A DNA stretch of 6,207 bases, taken from assembly GCA_029858845.1 (NCBI GenBank), contig JAOUEG010000113.1, forward strand, positions 1 to 6,207. Reading direction: 5' to 3'. This DNA comes from Chloroflexota bacterium. GTDB taxonomy: Bacteria; Chloroflexota; Limnocylindria; Limnocylindrales; CSP1-4. The notes below the pieces were generated by a model. The model was not told the origin of the DNA and did not search any database. It was given only the letters and a program-made list of their open reading frames with translations. The position numbers and the translations under genes were made by a program. Shown piece after piece: positions 1 through 5,124 of this stretch. Numbering within the stretch: the first letter of the stretch is position 1; each line of letters begins with the position of its first letter.

Positions 1-221
1 TCATCGAACTGCACGAGCGGGTCGCCGGTCTCGTGGCCCCCTCCGAGGTCGTGGCCATCGCGCTCAACACGTCCCTCTATCCCGACGATGAAGAGGCACG
101 CCGGGCGATCGCCCGGATCGAGGCGGAGCTCGGTCTGCCGGCCGACGACCCCGTCCGGTTCGGACCCGATCGGTTGTGGTCGGCGGTCCGGGAGCAGGTA
201 GAGGCGCTGCCGTGGGTCTGA
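1..221 (+). CDS. dgcN: DUF1611 family protein, DgcN-type (D-glutamate N-acetyltransferase), C-terminal end only
   Basis: Only the last 72 residues are present (frame from base 3 to the TGA at 219-221); the N-terminal part and its P-loop lie to the left. The visible part reads as a small alpha/beta tail: a strand with ALNTSLYPDDEEA, a helix rich in Arg, Ala and Glu, then the GLPADDP turn and a final helix. The LNTS segment, the following acidic helix and a GLP-x-DP turn are what I recognise from DUF1611 C-termini. Family knowledge: DgcN proteins are reported to N-acetylate D-glutamate, and are encoded next to the DgcA racemase. The downstream gene is an enolase-superfamily epimerase overlapping this stop by 10 bp, which supports the assignment. 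The function rests mainly on this pairing, because the catalytic part is outside the window. Confidence 0.72.
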   Translation, partial: IELHERVAGLVAPSEVVAIALNTSLYPDDEEARRAIARIEAELGLPADDPVRFGPDRLWSAVREQVEALPWV

Positions 222-1261
222 GCCTTCGCCATGAGGTCCTGTCCCTCGCGCTGCGCGATCCGTTTCGCATCGCCCGCAGCGACCATGGGGGAGGGGTGCG
301 CTCCACGACCGTCGTCGTGGAGCTCGGCGACGATCGCTTTCCGGGCCTGGTGGGCATCGGCGAGGGCTATCCGGACCGATTCTACGGAGAGACCCCGGAG
401 ACCATGGCCGTCGTCTTCCCGTTGCTCCTGGCCGCGATCGGGACGCCCGAGCCGACGGTCGCGGGCGTCATCCGCGCCGATCACGCGATGGAGCGGGCGA
501 TCCGCGGCCACGGCGCCGCCAAGTGCGCGATCGACATCGCCCTCCACGACCTCGTGGCGCGGATCCAGGACGTTCCGGTCCACGTGCTGCGGGCCCTATC
601 GACCGAGCTGCCGCCGACCGACTTCACGATCGGCATCGACGCGCCGGCGATCGTCGCCGAACGGGCGAGCCGGGCGTCGGATTTCCCGGCGCTCAAGATC
701 AAGTGCGGCGGGCCAGCGGATCTCGAGACCCTGCGTGCCGTCCGGGCCGTCTTCCGCGGTCCCATCCGCGTCGACGCCAACACGGGCTGGTCCCGCGGCG
801 ACGCGGAGGCCCTCCTGCCCGAGCTGGTCGAGCTCGGCGTCGAGTTGATCGAGCAGCCGTTCCCGGCCCGGGCCTATCGCGACCTCGCGTGGCTCCAGGA
901 GCGATCGCCGCTCCCCATCGTGGCCGACGAGAGCTGCGTGCTGCCGGAGGACCTCGAGGCCCTCCGGGATGTCGTCGCCGGTATCAACGTCAAGCTGGCC
1001 AAGTGCGGCGGGATCGGCCCGGCGTACCGGATGCTGGTCGAGGGACGGGCGCTCGGCTTCCGCACCTTCCTGGGCTGCATGGAGGAGACGTCGGTGGGCA
1101 TCGCGGCCTCGGCGGTCGTCGCATCGCTGGCGGACTGGGTCGACCTTGACGGCAGCCTGCTGCTCGCGGACGACCCGTTCATGGGACTCGAGCTCGGCCC
1201 GGACAAGCGCTGGATCCTGTCCGATCGACCGGGTCTCGGTGTCGCGCGGCGAGGGGTCTGA
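212..1261 (+). CDS. dgcA: Enolase-superfamily dipeptide epimerase / N-acetyl-D-glutamate racemase (DgcA type)
   Basis: A 349-residue cytoplasmic enzyme of the muconate-lactonizing subgroup, full length for the family. It should move a proton at the alpha carbon of an acidic amino-acid derivative. Seen: an N-terminal capping domain (about 1-115), then a TIM barrel with the KxK pair K162/K164, metal ligands D188 (VDAN), E214 (IEQPFP) and D239 (ADES), and a catalytic lysine, K261, in NVKLAKCGG. A DLD motif (D311/D313) aligns with the Asp pair that binds the alpha-amino group in L-Ala-D/L-Glu epimerases. The GTG at 212 is chosen because the protein then begins at the family's usual first strand; GAGG at 201-204 is 7 nt upstream. 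An earlier GTG at 176 lies deep inside the preceding gene. The 10-bp overlap implies translational coupling. Beside a DgcN-like gene, the likely substrate is N-acetyl-D-glutamate; murein dipeptide epimerisation is the alternative. Confidence 0.88.
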   Translation: MGLSLRHEVLSLALRDPFRIARSDHGGGVRSTTVVVELGDDRFPGLVGIGEGYPDRFYGETPETMAVVFPLLLAAIGTPEPTVAGVIRADHAMERAIRGHGAAKCAIDIALHDLVARIQDVPVHVLRALSTELPPTDFTIGIDAPAIVAERASRASDFPALKIKCGGPADLETLRAVRAVFRGPIRVDANTGWSRGDAEALLPELVELGVELIEQPFPARAYRDLAWLQERSPLPIVADESCVLPEDLEALRDVVAGINVKLAKCGGIGPAYRMLVEGRALGFRTFLGCMEETSVGIAASAVVASLADWVDLDGSLLLADDPFMGLELGPDKRWILSDRPGLGVARRGV

Positions 1262-1283
1262 GACCCGTTCACGAACGTTCCGC

Positions 1284-1306
1284 ACGGGCGTTCTGCGAAC
1301 GCCCGT
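1284..1306 (+). terminator. Perfect 10-bp hairpin after dgcA, probable terminator
   Basis: ACGGGCGTTC (1284-1293) pairs perfectly with GAACGCCCGT (1297-1306) around the loop TGC. It lies 22 nt after the dgcA stop and is followed only by a short T run (1306-1308), so it is either a weak intrinsic terminator or an RNA 3'-end stabiliser. The palindrome GAACGTTC at 1273-1280 and a 5-bp hairpin at 1266-1277 precede it. Confidence 0.6.
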
Positions 1307-1310
1307 TTCA

Positions 1311-1346
1311 TGTGGATAAGTTCGTGGACGAACTCGTGGACAAGCC
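1311..1346. promoter_or_regulatory. Three DnaA-box-like 9-mers at exact 12-bp spacing
   Basis: TGTGGATAA (1311-1319) is the exact reverse complement of the classical DnaA box TTATCCACA. CGTGGACGA (1323-1331) and CGTGGACAA (1335-1343) are variants in the same orientation; the third is one base from TGTGGACAA, the form common in GC-rich actinobacterial origins. Starts are spaced 12 bp apart, a little over one helical turn. Box 2 also sits in a perfect 6-bp inverted repeat (AGTTCG at 1319-1324, CGAACT at 1329-1334). No AT-rich unwinding region and no dnaA or dnaN gene is visible, so a DnaA-responsive regulatory or titration site is more likely than an origin. Another GC-rich operator could look similar. 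Confidence 0.45.
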
Positions 1347-1560
1347 CCCTTCCGGTCCCGCCGGGTCCGCCCTACGATAGCCGCCCACCGGCCGACCGAA
1401 CCCCAGAGAGGGACAGCCGGAGACATCAGAACAAGCCACATCCGGGGCCGCCGCGGGGGCGGTCGGGGCCCGGGATGGGTTCGTATTGCCGAATTGCCGA
1501 GCGCGCCGCGGTCCCGTCCGAGGACGTCCGTGCCCGGTCCGAGGAGAGGGCACGCCATCG
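1347..1560 (+). other. Leader and intergenic region upstream of the 149-residue gene
   Basis: No gene is supported here. A -10-like TACGAT lies at 1373-1378, without a convincing -35 box. ATTGCCGA occurs twice in tandem (1485-1492, 1493-1500). GTCCGAGGA occurs at 1516-1524 and 1537-1545, repeat starts 21 bp apart, about two helical turns; the second copy runs into the GAGAGG ribosome-binding region of the next gene. The stretch 1443-1472 is extremely GC-rich and could fold. Confidence 0.35.
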
Positions 1561-2010
1561 ATGGATCCGCGCACCACCGCCACGAGTCACCCCGACCCGG
1601 ACGCGGTCGAGTTCATCCGCTTCTGCTATCGCCGCCGTCGAGTGGGTTGGCCCGAACTCTATGACGAGATGTGTGCCGTCGCGGCACGCGGCCTGTACCG
1701 CGGCTACGGCGCGGATGATCTGGCGACGCTCGGGATCGGCTTCGGCCTGTTCGATCTGCCGGCACTCGCGGCGATCGCCCGCACCGTCGTCGAGGAGGAG
1801 CTGGCGCAGCGCCGCCCGGTGACCGTGATCATCGCATCGGCGATCTCCGAACCGGAGGCGGCTCCGAGCGCCGCGACGGCTTCAGAACCGGTTCTGGTGA
1901 GCGAGGGTGATCCGGTGACCCCGACGACCTCCGAGGTCGATCAATCCGAGCGGCGGCCCGCCGCTCCGTGGCCGATGGGCCACCTCGCGAGCGCTGCCGC
2001 CGGGACCTGA
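1561..2010 (+). CDS. Uncharacterised 149-residue protein with disordered C-terminal tail
   Basis: I do not recognise the family. ATG 1561 is preferred: GGAGAGG at 1543-1549 lies 11 nt upstream, and an earlier in-frame TTG (1486) would add an Arg/Pro-rich stretch of noncoding character. Residues about 14-85 look folded and mostly helical: an aromatic and basic helix (EFIRFCYRRRRVGWPELYDEM), a Gly/Tyr turn (GLYRGYG), a hydrophobic segment (LATLGIGFGLFDLPALAAIA) and an acidic helix ending EEELAQRR. Two cysteines (C21, C38) are present. From about residue 95 the chain is Ala, Pro, Thr, Ser and Glu rich, probably disordered. There is no signal peptide and no clear membrane helix; the 55-75 segment is only moderately hydrophobic. 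It is a single-gene unit, convergent with the next gene and downstream of the DnaA-box-like array. No function is proposed. Confidence 0.72.
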   Translation: MDPRTTATSHPDPDAVEFIRFCYRRRRVGWPELYDEMCAVAARGLYRGYGADDLATLGIGFGLFDLPALAAIARTVVEEELAQRRPVTVIIASAISEPEAAPSAATASEPVLVSEGDPVTPTTSEVDQSERRPAAPWPMGHLASAAAGT

Positions 2011-2016
2011 GTTCCG

Positions 2017-2035
2017 CGAGCCCGGATCAGGCTCG
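2017..2035. terminator. Hairpin between convergent genes, possible bidirectional terminator
   Basis: CGAGCC (2017-2022) pairs with GGCTCG (2030-2035) around a 7-nt loop. It fills the 16-nt gap between two convergent genes, and its loop contains the stop codon of the minus-strand gene (2027-2029). There is no T tract on either strand, so terminator function is inferred from position only. Confidence 0.35.
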
Positions 2036-2326
2036 GATCCGACGTCGCGCCATCTCGCCTTCGATCTGGCGCTCGGCCTCGACGTAGCGGTCGATCTGCT
2101 CGCGCAGCTGGTTCGCTTCCGGCGTGTAGAGATGGACCTGCTGCTGGAGGATGTACGACAACCGTCGGCTGGTCATCCGGGCGTGGTCGAGGTTCTTCAT
2201 CAGGACGAGCGGATCCATCGAGGCCAGGTCGGACGGGTGGTACATCTGCTGCACGGGCGTCAGCCTCCGGTCTTCGGTTCTGCGAATCGGGCGTCGATCC
2301 CAGCTGTGGCGCTCATCGTATGCCAC
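2027..2326 (-). CDS. Uncharacterised 99-residue helical protein in an operon with the methyltransferase
   Basis: The start is GTG at 2326, 28 nt after the methyltransferase stop on the same strand, so the two are probably cotranscribed. No strong Shine-Dalgarno sequence precedes it. Residues 1-25 are very rich in Arg, Asp and Glu and probably disordered. From about residue 24 (VQQMYHPSDLASMDPLVL) the protein appears helical, with a basic segment (DHARMTSRRLSYILQQQ) and a C-terminal amphipathic helix (ANQLREQIDRYVEAERQIE) suited to a coiled coil, ending in an Arg-rich tail. It has no membrane segment or signal peptide. The charge pattern would allow nucleic-acid binding or a partner role for the enzyme, but no known family is recognised. 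The Met at residue 28 is a possible alternative start if the N-terminus is not translated. Confidence 0.68.
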   Translation of the reverse strand: MAYDERHSWDRRPIRRTEDRRLTPVQQMYHPSDLASMDPLVLMKNLDHARMTSRRLSYILQQQVHLYTPEANQLREQIDRYVEAERQIEGEMARRRIRA

Positions 2327-2354
2327 GCCGCCGGTGCCACGCTGCCGGGCGAGG

Positions 2355-3797
2355 TCAGATGGCCTGGAGCGATCTCGGCGGCCAGGTCCAATCGACGTCG
2401 AGGGCTGCGCCGGCCAGCGCGCGCCGCCGGCCCGCCTCGGTGGCGCCCAGCACGAGGATCCGGTCCGTCTTCGTCGCGCGCCCGGCTTCGTCCCCCCACA
2501 GCTTGGTCATCTTCCGGACGGCGGCGACATCGTCCAGGGCGACGCCCGCCAGTCGGTAGCCCTCGGGCTCGGCGGCCTGCTCGAACGCGCGCTCGGCAAG
2601 CCCGACGCCGTCCTTGATCCGGCGTCCCCGGTCGGTCTCGACGTCGCCGATCACCATCACGATCACGGCATCATCGGCGAGGACGGGCCGCAGTCCGGCG
2701 AGAACATCGCGGAGGAAGGCGAGATACGGCTCGCGATGATGCGCATCGTCGAGGGAGGCGTCGATGGCACCGGCGTCGAAGCCCAGGAACCAGGTCCGGA
2801 GCCAGTTGTAGTAGCCGTACTTCACGACGCGCAGGTAGGGCGGCGAGGTGATCACGAGGCGAGCCCGTTCGGCACGGCCTCGTTCGCGCAGGGCCCGCTG
2901 CATCCGGGGTGCGACATCGCGCGCGTCGCCCAGCAGGGCCACGCCCTCCGCGGCGGGAGGAGGCTGGCGGAAGAGGCGGTCCAACTTGGCTGCGAGTCCA
3001 TCGAACACGTCGCGCCTGGGCGGATCGAACGCGGTTCGCGCGGCGAACGTGCGCACATAGCGCGGCGCCATGCTGAACGTGTTCGGCATGAGGGCGGACA
3101 GGTAGCTGGCGCTCTTCCCGTGGAGGATCCCGCTGATCGCGGCGCCGAGGAACCGGTCCGTCCGATCGTCCAGCTGGAGCGACGTTCTGACCGACAGCAG
3201 CTGCGCCAGCGTCTCGACGTGAAAGGCGACCGCGACCTCCATCGGGATCGTCTCCGCCGGGGTCATCGACCTGGATCCGGCCTCCGGTACCAGCGTCGTC
3301 TCGGGCGCGGCGATGACCTGCCCGGCGATCGCCCGCCAGCTTCGTGCGTCGGCCTGCCAGGCCAGGCGGAGCTGGGTCAGTCGGGTCACGGCCGCCGCAC
3401 GGGTCGCGGGTGCCACCTTGGCGGCCGTCAGCAGATGGGCGAACGGGTTCAGGTCGTTGCCGACACCGATCCTCCCCTCCGCGCATGCCTGGAGGGGCGT
3501 CGTGCCGCGTCCCGAGAACGGATCGAGCACGACGTCCCCGGGTCGGGAGTATCGCGCGATGAAGCTGTGCGTCAGCGCCGCCGGGAAGCTCGCGAGGTAC
3601 GAGCACATCGGGTGGAAGCTGTGGCCCCACAGACGCTGCTGAGCCTTCCAGTCGGGCTCGATCGAGATACCCGGGAGGTCGAGCGGCAACTCCAACGCGA
3701 GCTGCCCGGCCGAGGTCGCGCGGACTCGGGCACCTGCCGGCGCAGGCCGCGCGATCGCGGGCGTCGGGACTCGAGCCTGGTCCTGTCTGGCCGACAT
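2355..3797 (-). CDS. Putative DNA amino-methyltransferase (N4-cytosine or N6-adenine), motif I before motif IV
   Basis: A 480-residue protein. Seen: a disordered Ala/Pro/Arg N-terminus (1-35); a motif X-like region (HPMCSYLASFP, 62-72); motif I DPFSGRGTT (92-100), the SAM-binding loop; an acidic motif II-like GNDLNPFA (113-120); then about 170 mostly helical residues with HGKSASYLS and MPNTFSMAPRYV (226-248). GDARD (290-294) is followed by motif IV TSPPY (317-321), the catalytic loop, and KYGYYNWLRTWFLG. Family knowledge: SPPY is common in N4-cytosine enzymes, while adenine enzymes more often have DPPY or NPPY. It should methylate an exocyclic amino group of a DNA base using SAM. Beta-class enzymes usually carry motif IV before motif I; here the order is reversed. 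No restriction gene is adjacent, so it looks solitary. ATG 3797 is chosen because AGGGAGG precedes it and the frame upstream is compositionally noncoding. Confidence 0.82.
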   Translation of the reverse strand: MSARQDQARVPTPAIARPAPAGARVRATSAGQLALELPLDLPGISIEPDWKAQQRLWGHSFHPMCSYLASFPAALTHSFIARYSRPGDVVLDPFSGRGTTPLQACAEGRIGVGNDLNPFAHLLTAAKVAPATRAAAVTRLTQLRLAWQADARSWRAIAGQVIAAPETTLVPEAGSRSMTPAETIPMEVAVAFHVETLAQLLSVRTSLQLDDRTDRFLGAAISGILHGKSASYLSALMPNTFSMAPRYVRTFAARTAFDPPRRDVFDGLAAKLDRLFRQPPPAAEGVALLGDARDVAPRMQRALRERGRAERARLVITSPPYLRVVKYGYYNWLRTWFLGFDAGAIDASLDDAHHREPYLAFLRDVLAGLRPVLADDAVIVMVIGDVETDRGRRIKDGVGLAERAFEQAAEPEGYRLAGVALDDVAAVRKMTKLWGDEAGRATKTDRILVLGATEAGRRRALAGAALDVDWTWPPRSLQAI

Positions 3798-3810
3798 GGG
3801 CGCGTCGGAA

Positions 3811-3817
3811 CCTCCCT
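3811..3817 (-). promoter_or_regulatory. Ribosome binding site of the methyltransferase gene
   Basis: On the minus strand this reads AGGGAGG, a strong Shine-Dalgarno match, 13 nt before the ATG at 3797. The spacing is longer than usual, but no nearer start codon in frame is visible. It sets the start well inside the much longer open frame that continues to 4568. Confidence 0.55.
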
Positions 3818-3844
3818 GGTCCCGCGGGTCGCTCACCGATCGGC

Positions 3845-3886
3845 CCGACGGGCCGCGGAGCATAGCACGCTCCTCCGGGCCGTCGG
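3845..3886 (-). promoter_or_regulatory. Long imperfect hairpin in the methyltransferase leader
   Basis: CCGACGG (3845-3851) pairs with CCGTCGG (3880-3886). Inside are a 1x1 mismatch, 3 further pairs, a small asymmetric internal loop and 5 pairs (GGAGC with GCTCC) closing a 7-nt loop at 3862-3868, about 15 pairs in all. It lies between the possible -10 box (3913-3918) and the ribosome binding site (3811-3817), within the presumed 5' untranslated leader. No T run follows on either strand, so a simple terminator is unlikely. It could be a structured leader or a dyad operator. Confidence 0.4.
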
Positions 3887-3912
3887 CACGTGTCAGTGGT
3901 CCTGGGAGTAGG

Positions 3913-3918
3913 CTTATA
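3913..3918 (-). promoter_or_regulatory. Possible -10 box for the methyltransferase operon
   Basis: The minus strand reads TATAAG, five of six matches to TATAAT, conspicuous in such GC-rich sequence. It would give a leader of about 110 nt before ATG 3797. The -35 position at 17-bp spacing reads TTCCGC, a poor match. Confidence 0.35.
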
Positions 3919-4157
3919 GCAAGCTCGAGGATCACGCGGAACCCGCGTCGCGTCCGCCGGGCCGGGCGCCGGTCCACGACCGTCGACTCGAGTCCGGCGC
4001 GCGACGCGGTCCCGTCCCCACCGTCCGGCCATCGCCGGCGAAGGGGCCACCTCCGAGCCCGCTGGCCCGCCGTCTCCGGCTCGCTCCGGGGCACCGGCGG
4101 GCTCCGGCTATCCGCGGACGCAGGGCGGACGCTTGTCCGTCGTGCGACCATGCACCC
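3919..4157. other. Intergenic stretch with no recognised feature
   Basis: Between the divergent methyltransferase operon and the glycine-rich protein gene. Open frames cross it on both strands, but their products are Arg/Pro/Ser-rich and lack recognisable domains, as expected for noncoding GC-rich DNA. The promoter of the plus-strand gene should lie here. TTGTCC at 4133-4138 is the only -35-like hexamer noticed, and no matching -10 is seen. Confidence 0.5.
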
Positions 4158-4379
4158 ATGGTCGAGTACGGGAACGGTCTCGGGAAAGGGCCCGCCGGGC
4201 AGGTCGGCGGCGGCGGCGGAGGCGGAGGCTTCGGTGGCGGGAGTGGCGACTGGGGCGGCCAGATCGCGAATGCCGCGCAGGACCTGGCGGATCAGGTCTC
4301 CAGCCTTCCCCCCGGCCAGCTCCTGCTCCTGATCGGTGTCGTGATCATGGGGCTCTGGATCCTTCGACGAGCGTTCTGA
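4158..4379 (+). CDS. Small glycine-rich single-pass membrane protein (73 residues)
   Basis: The family is not recognised. The N-terminal part (1-35) is dominated by glycine, with an almost unbroken run from residue 17 to 28 broken by one Phe, followed by GSGDWGG. A short amphipathic stretch (about 36-50, QIANAAQDLADQVSSL) leads to one membrane helix, about 53-69 (GQLLLLIGVVIMGLWIL), and a C-terminal RRAF. Two arginines directly after the helix suggest the C-terminus is in the cytoplasm and the glycine-rich part outside, or a tail-anchored layout if inserted late. There is no signal peptide. No Shine-Dalgarno sequence is seen in the 20 nt before ATG 4158, so the mRNA may be leaderless or weakly translated. 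The clean boundary between low-complexity and membrane segments, and the hairpin at its stop, argue for a real gene. It could be a surface or envelope small protein; this is inference. Confidence 0.62.
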   Translation: MVEYGNGLGKGPAGQVGGGGGGGGFGGGSGDWGGQIANAAQDLADQVSSLPPGQLLLLIGVVIMGLWILRRAF

Positions 4380-4393
4380 GAACGTTCCGATCC
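4357..4393 (+). terminator. Hairpin with the stop codon as its loop, possible terminator
   Basis: AGCGTTC (4370-4376) pairs with GAACGTT (4380-4386, one G-T pair); the loop TGA at 4377-4379 is the stop codon of the glycine-rich protein. An outer GGATC/GATCC pair (4357-4361, 4389-4393) could extend it across an asymmetric internal loop. The core GCGTTCTGAGAACG differs by one base from that of the hairpin after dgcA (1288-1301). There is no T tract. It sits between convergent genes. Confidence 0.42.
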
Positions 4394-4443
4394 GAGTAGC
4401 CCGGGCCGTGGGCGAAGGTCTGGGATCGCGAGACTGACGGCGC

Positions 4444-4956
4444 TCACTCGCTTGCGGGAAGTCGCGTCCTGAAGACCAGCTGCAGGAGGAGCCATGCGTT
4501 CCAGAGCAGGATGAGCGCGACGGCCGTGAAGTAGATCGCCGCCTCGAGATCCGGAGCGATGCCCGCAACGATGACGATCAGGGCGACAGCGAGCGCGAGC
4601 AGGTAGAGCGAACCGGCCGCCCTGGCAACCGCAGCGAGCCGTCGTGATCGGATCGGCTCCTCGGTGGTCGCCCACTCCGGCGTCCGGGCCATGGCGCCGA
4701 CAAGGGCGACCATACAGACGAGGGCCAGGGCGCTGCTCAGCGCCCAGACCTGGTGCTCGGCGAGGTCGTAGCGGTCGAGGATCACCGGGGCCAGGGCCGC
4801 GATGACCGTCAGCAGCCCCATCGATACCACCCCGCGCATGTACGCGACCTCGAACGGGTCGCTCGCGCCACCGCTCCGCACCGCGATGAGCGCTCCAAAG
4901 CCGACGAAGACGCCGGCGATCCCGGCCAGCTCGAGGAACAGATCGGCGTCCTGCAT
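4444..4956 (-). CDS. Uncharacterised five-helix integral membrane protein (170 residues)
   Basis: No named family is recognised. ATG 4956 is preceded on its strand by GGAGG (4966-4970), 9 nt away, a good ribosome binding site, so the open frame continuing upstream is not coding. Hydrophobic segments fall at about 6-26 (FLELAGIAGVFVGFGALIAV), 43-60, 71-91, 113-133 and 139-161, giving five predicted membrane helices. Loops carry DPFEVAYMRG before helix 2, DRYDLAEHQ before helix 3, and a basic cytoplasmic-type loop (EEPIRSRRLAAVAR) between helices 3 and 4. A first helix starting E-L-A-G-I-A-G-V-F-V-G-F is a pattern I associate with a widespread group of small uncharacterised bacterial membrane proteins. 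It lies alone on the minus strand, divergent from the DUF454 gene with about 170 nt between starts. Transport or sensing roles cannot be told from sequence. Confidence 0.75.
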   Translation of the reverse strand: MQDADLFLELAGIAGVFVGFGALIAVRSGGASDPFEVAYMRGVVSMGLLTVIAALAPVILDRYDLAEHQVWALSSALALVCMVALVGAMARTPEWATTEEPIRSRRLAAVARAAGSLYLLALAVALIVIVAGIAPDLEAAIYFTAVALILLWNAWLLLQLVFRTRLPASE

Positions 4957-5124
4957 GTCCCGCCACCTCCGAAGCGTGTCGCCACCATTCGCGGACGGTG
5001 CGAGTGTCGATCGCGTCGGCCACCCGAGACGAGATGCATAGGTCGCGAAATGGCCTCCCCGCCGGCCCGTCCAGTCGGCCGCCACGGCGTACGCCGATCT
5101 CGCCGGGCAGGGCATCCTTGTGCG

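Noticed and set aside
1311..1346. Chromosome replication origin
   Set aside because: Only three DnaA-box-like sites, no AT-rich unwinding element, and no origin-associated genes alongside.
596..1558. A 320-codon minus-strand open frame
   Set aside because: It is antisense to the epimerase gene, which has intact catalytic residues; its product shows no domain.
1486..1560. TTG start extending the 149-residue protein to 174 residues
   Set aside because: The extra residues are Arg/Pro-rich, and a ribosome binding site precedes ATG 1561.
105..3758. Five copies of the octamer GCGATCGC (105, 901, 1771, 3325, 3751), as in cyanobacterial HIP1
   Set aside because: More than simple base composition predicts, but four of the five encode Ala-Ile-Ala in the preferred codons GCG-ATC-GC of their gene, so codon choice explains most of it. 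A genome-wide count would be needed to revive it.
2151..3911. A 586-codon open frame on the plus strand
   Set aside because: It lies antisense to the methyltransferase, whose product has clear catalytic motifs. The plus-strand product is Arg/Gly/His-rich without domains, a usual shadow of a GC-rich gene.
3798..4568. Upstream extension of the methyltransferase frame to 737 residues
   Set aside because: The added part is Arg/Ser/Pro-rich, runs antisense through the glycine-rich gene and into another gene, and lies upstream of a strong ribosome binding site at 3811-3817.
5050..5124. ATG start giving DUF454 a longer N-terminus
   Set aside because: The added residues are Arg/Pro/His-rich and resemble noncoding sequence, and the family core needs none of them. 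GTG 5125 is preferred, though not proven.
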